A stretch of 64,000 nucleotides of DNA, taken from NCBI RefSeq assembly GCF_030580865.1, contig NZ_JAUQSY010000009.1, positions 186,001 to 250,000 of the forward strand. Direction: 5' to 3'. Below are positions 61,601 through 64,000 of this stretch, one piece after another (within the stretch, counting starts at the first letter, position 1; every line of letters begins with the position of its first letter). The notes under the pieces were generated by a model. It was given only the letters and a program-made list of their open reading frames with translations, was not told where the DNA came from and made no database searches. This DNA is from Hymenobacter aranciens (GTDB taxonomy: Bacteria > Bacteroidota > Bacteroidia > Cytophagales > Hymenobacteraceae). Made by a program: the position numbers and the translations under genes.

Positions 61601-61688
61601 TGTGGAGCCCGAAATCTTTGGTGGTATCGACCGCAACTTCTATCCCGTGGCCCGCACCTACACGCTGGGCATCACTCTTGGCATTTAA
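58668..61688 (+). CDS. SusC/RagA-family TonB-linked outer-membrane protein
   Basis: A 1006-residue outer-membrane transporter that takes up oligosaccharides or peptides with SusD and TonB energy. Signal peptide cleaved at AWAQ (about aa 27). Residues about 31-115 form a carboxypeptidase-regulatory-like domain (SGRITDEKNEGVPGATVIID, SYVGYNTV). A plug domain follows (EAVVIGYGTQRRQDITGAVA, about aa 115-134; IRIRGNSSLNANSDPLYVID). The remaining sequence forms the barrel and ends ARTYTLGITLGI. Lengths fit the family. susD follows 15 bp downstream, and together they define a nutrient uptake pair. Substrate unknown. Confidence 0.95.
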   Translation: MKHPYLAKLLFLLLFLSFGAVTGAWAQTTGSVSGRITDEKNEGVPGATVIIDGTTFGGSSNMDGTYSIQNVPAGPQTLVISYVGYNTVRRPVTVVAGANTEVSAGLTENATALSEAVVIGYGTQRRQDITGAVAQVDSKQFVQGQVTNPEQLIQGKVAGVSITTGGGAPGAPSTIRIRGNSSLNANSDPLYVIDGVPVDKGGINGASNPLSLINPSDIETFTVLKDASATAIYGNRASGGVILITTKKGLQGEKLRVELNSQTGISTVARRYETLSAGEFRELVTANAPATQVATLGTANTDWQNEIFRTGATYDNTVSLIGSIAKKVPFRVSYGNLYQEGIVITNKLKRNSGSISLSPTLLDEHLRIDVNAKGSVIDNRFADYGQIAGAAFYDPTQPVRSTEGQYGRYGGYYQFLSSGPTFAPLGNAPGNPVAAINNLEDVSTVKRLIGNVQFDYKVHGVEGLRANLNLGLDIARGRGSKSYAPGDFGNYNKDFPNDPGKNGSYNQYSQDKDMNLLEAYMAYGKQLGAAKLDVQAGYAYQTFKDQGPNFLTYRSDRTTQINPDDTLTVPGFYSQYVLLSYFGRATVNVSDKYLLTATLRNDRTSRFRDGYNSGWFPALGLAWRIKGEDFLKDNTTISELKLRVGYGRTGQQDIGGAYDTQPRYAYGNAQSQYLFGNNGTGFITGPLGYNAALTWETTSTYNAGLDLGFADNRLTATIDVYQRTASDLLQEVNVPAGSNLVNRLNANVGSLRNRGIELGLNYGVLRSTDLNWDVNVNGAYNVNEITDLGLQDAGFPGQQLGDIGGGTGNQIQINSVGYAPSSFYVFQQAYGPDGRPLQGAYVDRNGNGSSTDDYYRYKQPAPLVTLGFSSNLSYKKLFFAFTLRSNLGNYVYNANDADRGNYANAKGSTLFVNNLSPDVRNTGFTAQQLFSDYYVQNASFLRCQNISLGYNVGKVMGVSTLRITGNVQNPFLITKYKGVEPEIFGGIDRNFYPVARTYTLGITLGI

Positions 61689-61703
61689 TTCCCTCCCCCT
61701 TCC

Positions 61704-63377
61704 ATGAAAAAGACTCTCTTCAATGGGGTAGCCGCGCTGGCGCTGGGTACGGCCCTGGCTAGCCTGACTACTTCCTGTAACAAAGACCTCGACCAGGCGC
61801 CCAAGTATGAGCCTACGCCTGACCGGGTATATACCAGTCTGGCCGCCTACAAAGGCGTGCTGGGCAAGATTTACGGAGGCTTTGCCCTCACCAGCCTGGG
61901 CGGTGCCGGCGGCGACAGCGACATCAAGGGCATTGACGGCGGCACGGGCAACTACCTGCGCCAGCTGTGGAGCGCCCAGGAGCTGACCACCGATGAGGCC
62001 GTGGTGGCCTGGAACGACCCTGGCATTCAGGACTGGCACAACATGAACTGGGACGCCAACAACCCTCTGTTGCGCGGCCTCTACAACCGGGCGTACTACG
62101 AAATCAGCATCTGCAACGAGTTCATCCGGGAGTCGTCGGAAGACCGGCTGACCCGCCGCCTGCCGGCTACCGATGTGGCCGAAGCCCAGCGCTTCCGTGC
62201 CGAGGCGCGTTTCCTGCGGGCCGTATCGTATATGCACGTTATCGACCTGTTCGGAGGCGGTCCGTTTGTGACCGAAGCCAATGAGGTTGGGGTAGCGAAA
62301 CCGCCCTATAACACTCGTCAGCAGCTTTTCACTTTTGTAGAGAAGGAACTGCTGGAACTGGCTACCGACGCCGGCCTGAAAAAATCTCGCGAAAATGAGT
62401 ACGGCCGGGTGGACCAGTCGGCCGCCCACGGCATGCTGGCCCGTCTGTATCTGAACGCTGGCGTGTACACTGGCACCGACCAGTACAACAAAGCTGCTGA
62501 GCAGGCGCAGCTGGCCATCAATGGCTACGCGCTGGCTAAAGACCCCAGCACCAACGCCGCCGGCCGCACCATTGTATCGAGCTACGGACGTCTCTTCCTG
62601 GCCGACAACAATACGAGCCCGGCAAAAGACGAGATTATCTGGCCGGTACTGTTTGACGGCACGCGCGCCCAGACCTACGGTGGCACTACCTTCCTCGTGA
62701 ATGGTGCCGTTAACGGCGCCGATGCCAACTGGCAGAAAGCCGTCGGGCAGTCGACTGGCTGGGGCGGCATGCGCGCTACCCGCGCCTTAGTCGACAAGTT
62801 CTTCATCCTGGGCGACACGGCGGTTGACCGTCGGGGCCGCTTCTGGAAGCCGGGCCAGTCGCTCGAAATCGCGGACCAGCTACAGTTTACCCAAGGCTTG
62901 GGCGTATTTAAATACCGCAACATCAACTCGGACGGCTCGGTAGTAGAAGGCTCGAACAACTTCTCCAGCGTCGACTTCCCGATGCTGCGCGTGGCCGACA
63001 TGATGCTCATCTACGCCGAAGCTGCTACCCGCGGCAACGCCAACCGCGCCACGGCCCTGGACTACGTCAATCAGATTCGTCGCCGTGCCTTCGGCCGCAC
63101 CGACCTGACTGCTGCCTACGTGCCGTCGGATATTTCCGATGCCCAGATGACGTCGGACTTCATCCTTGATGAACGGGCGCGTGAGCTGCACTGGGAGGGC
63201 CTGCGCCGCAGCGACCTCATCCGCTACAACAGGTTCACTGAGAATACCTACCTTTGGCCCTGGAAAGGTGGTTCGGCTGCTGGCCGCGGGGTTGATGCCC
63301 GCTTCAAGCTGTTCCCCATTCCGAACTCGGACATCACGGCCAACTCCAATCTCATTCAGAACCCCGGGTATCTGTAA
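61704..63377 (+). CDS. SusD/RagB-family surface lipoprotein
   Basis: A 557-residue lipoprotein (SLTTSC, Cys25) with the tetratricopeptide-like SusD fold. Segments RAEARFLRAVSYMHVIDLFGGGPFV (positions about 62197-62270) and, at the C terminus, RARELHWEGLRRSDLIRYNRF are typical of RagB/SusD. It binds substrate at the cell surface and closes over the SusC barrel. It starts 15 bp after susC. A hairpin after the stop precedes the susE-like gene. Confidence 0.95.
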   Translation: MKKTLFNGVAALALGTALASLTTSCNKDLDQAPKYEPTPDRVYTSLAAYKGVLGKIYGGFALTSLGGAGGDSDIKGIDGGTGNYLRQLWSAQELTTDEAVVAWNDPGIQDWHNMNWDANNPLLRGLYNRAYYEISICNEFIRESSEDRLTRRLPATDVAEAQRFRAEARFLRAVSYMHVIDLFGGGPFVTEANEVGVAKPPYNTRQQLFTFVEKELLELATDAGLKKSRENEYGRVDQSAAHGMLARLYLNAGVYTGTDQYNKAAEQAQLAINGYALAKDPSTNAAGRTIVSSYGRLFLADNNTSPAKDEIIWPVLFDGTRAQTYGGTTFLVNGAVNGADANWQKAVGQSTGWGGMRATRALVDKFFILGDTAVDRRGRFWKPGQSLEIADQLQFTQGLGVFKYRNINSDGSVVEGSNNFSSVDFPMLRVADMMLIYAEAATRGNANRATALDYVNQIRRRAFGRTDLTAAYVPSDISDAQMTSDFILDERARELHWEGLRRSDLIRYNRFTENTYLWPWKGGSAAGRGVDARFKLFPIPNSDITANSNLIQNPGYL

Positions 63378-63384
63378 GATTTGC

Positions 63385-63421
63385 AGCAACCGTGCGTTGG
63401 CACTGCTAACGCACGGTTGCT
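63385..63421 (+). terminator. Hairpin between susD and the susE-like gene
   Basis: AGCAACCGTGCGTT pairs exactly with AACGCACGGTTGCT (9-nt loop). There is no T tract, so it may instead protect the susC-susD message or reduce read-through. Confidence 0.6.
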
Positions 63422-63558
63422 ATAAGCTTCTGATGGGCACTGTAGCTGAGCTGACAAGTTAAGCTGTACTTGTTTTTCTAAAAAAACAGCACTTTTTAAT
63501 CGTCAGTTAAGTTTGCTGCCCAGAACCCTATTCCTCTCATTCAATTCAACTTTATCCA

Positions 63559-64000
63559 ATGAAAAACTGGCTTACCCAAGCAGTGGCGGGCTTAGCAGCA
63601 GTCACGATGCTGGCCTCGTGCGAGAAGGACGAAACCCGTGTAACAGTGCAGCCCGGTGACTCGCCGGCTCTCGCAGCAAGCACGGCAGTAGCCGGTGTGC
63701 TGACCAGCGCCAACGCCGCTAAACCTATTGTGAAGTACACCTTCCCGGCTTTCACGAGCACTACCTCAGGCCCCGCCGTAGCAATGCCTATGCAGTACGA
63801 GCTGCAGGTGGCTAAAACGGGCACCAACTTTGCCGCTCCTACCACCATCGCCGTTGACACGGTTGGTCGGAAAACGCTGACAATTGGTGACTTGAACACG
63901 GCGCTCATCAAAGCTGGTCTGACTCCTGATGTGGAGGGAACGGTAGATGTGCGACTGCGCACCGTATACGCGGCCAACAGCGCGTCGCTGTATTCCAACG
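63559..64000 (+). CDS. SusE-like outer-membrane lipoprotein (cut by the right edge)
   Basis: At least 147 residues. Lipoprotein signal VAGLAAVTMLASC (Cys21) is followed by EKDE and a beta-rich part: PIVKYTFPAFTSTTSG and AMPMQYELQVAKTGTNF match the first SusE Ig-like domain, which reads strand by strand as V-x-x-T-W-type repeats. SusE-type proteins bind glycans at the surface beside SusCD. The gene continues beyond the window. It begins about 180 bp after susD, so an own promoter is possible. Confidence 0.85.
   Translation, partial: MKNWLTQAVAGLAAVTMLASCEKDETRVTVQPGDSPALAASTAVAGVLTSANAAKPIVKYTFPAFTSTTSGPAVAMPMQYELQVAKTGTNFAAPTTIAVDTVGRKTLTIGDLNTALIKAGLTPDVEGTVDVRLRTVYAANSASLYSN

Overview
The window looks like chromosomal DNA of a Gram-negative Bacteroidota, most likely a Hymenobacter-like member of Cytophagales. 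The grounds are the combination seen here: high GC for the phylum, a SusC/SusD/SusE locus, a type IX secretion (PorSS) C-terminal sorting domain, an S46 (DPP7/DPP11) peptidase, DUF3127, PA2169-type and YkvA proteins, starts without obvious Shine-Dalgarno sites, and -7 boxes of the Bacteroidota form TAnnTTTG. I see no rRNA, tRNA, phage, transposase or CRISPR array. Assignment to genus is inference.

Layout. 1-8.7 kb: an LpxH-like phosphoesterase (cut by the left edge) coupled to a small protein, secreted and lipoprotein genes, a linalool dehydratase-like (Ldi) protein, a Nudix hydrolase, an RhlE helicase with a long leader, and an XRE regulator. 9-17 kb: an L,D-transpeptidase, an M1 aminopeptidase, a cyanophycinase plus isoaspartyl peptidase pair, a DUF3127 protein with an SSB-like tail, and an AlbA_2 protein. 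17-25 kb: an esterase-DinB fusion, then a cluster combining an esterase, two ATP-grasp-type ligases, a GCS2 carboxylate-amine ligase and a class I glutamine amidotransferase; this is the best candidate for a poorly described peptide-bond-forming pathway. 25-37 kb: an S46 peptidase, a glycosyltransferase, a DUF1571 protein with an inserted LysM, short-chain dehydrogenases, an HI0933-type flavoprotein, and a cold/RNA block (DEAD-box helicase, cold shock protein). 37-47 kb: a DUF433/DUF5615 toxin-antitoxin pair directly before a RecB/AddA-like helicase-nuclease whose coding sequence carries intergenic-type repeats, a STAS-like protein, a tandem array of covarying hairpins, hydrolases, and a T9SS cargo protein. 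47-58 kb: pyruvate carboxylase, an SDR-TetR-ABC1 kinase run, dienelactone hydrolase, phenylalanine 4-hydroxylase, and a carbohydrate-module esterase. 58-64 kb: the susC-susD-susE start of a glycan-uptake locus, cut by the right edge.

The most striking non-coding structure is a set of long, often perfect inverted repeats of several sequence families. Half of the convergent gene junctions in the window (14.0, 17.0, 27.5, 29.7 and 33.6 kb) carry one; most of the other junctions carry short intrinsic terminators. Family assignments come from reading motifs and from general family knowledge; no database search was run.
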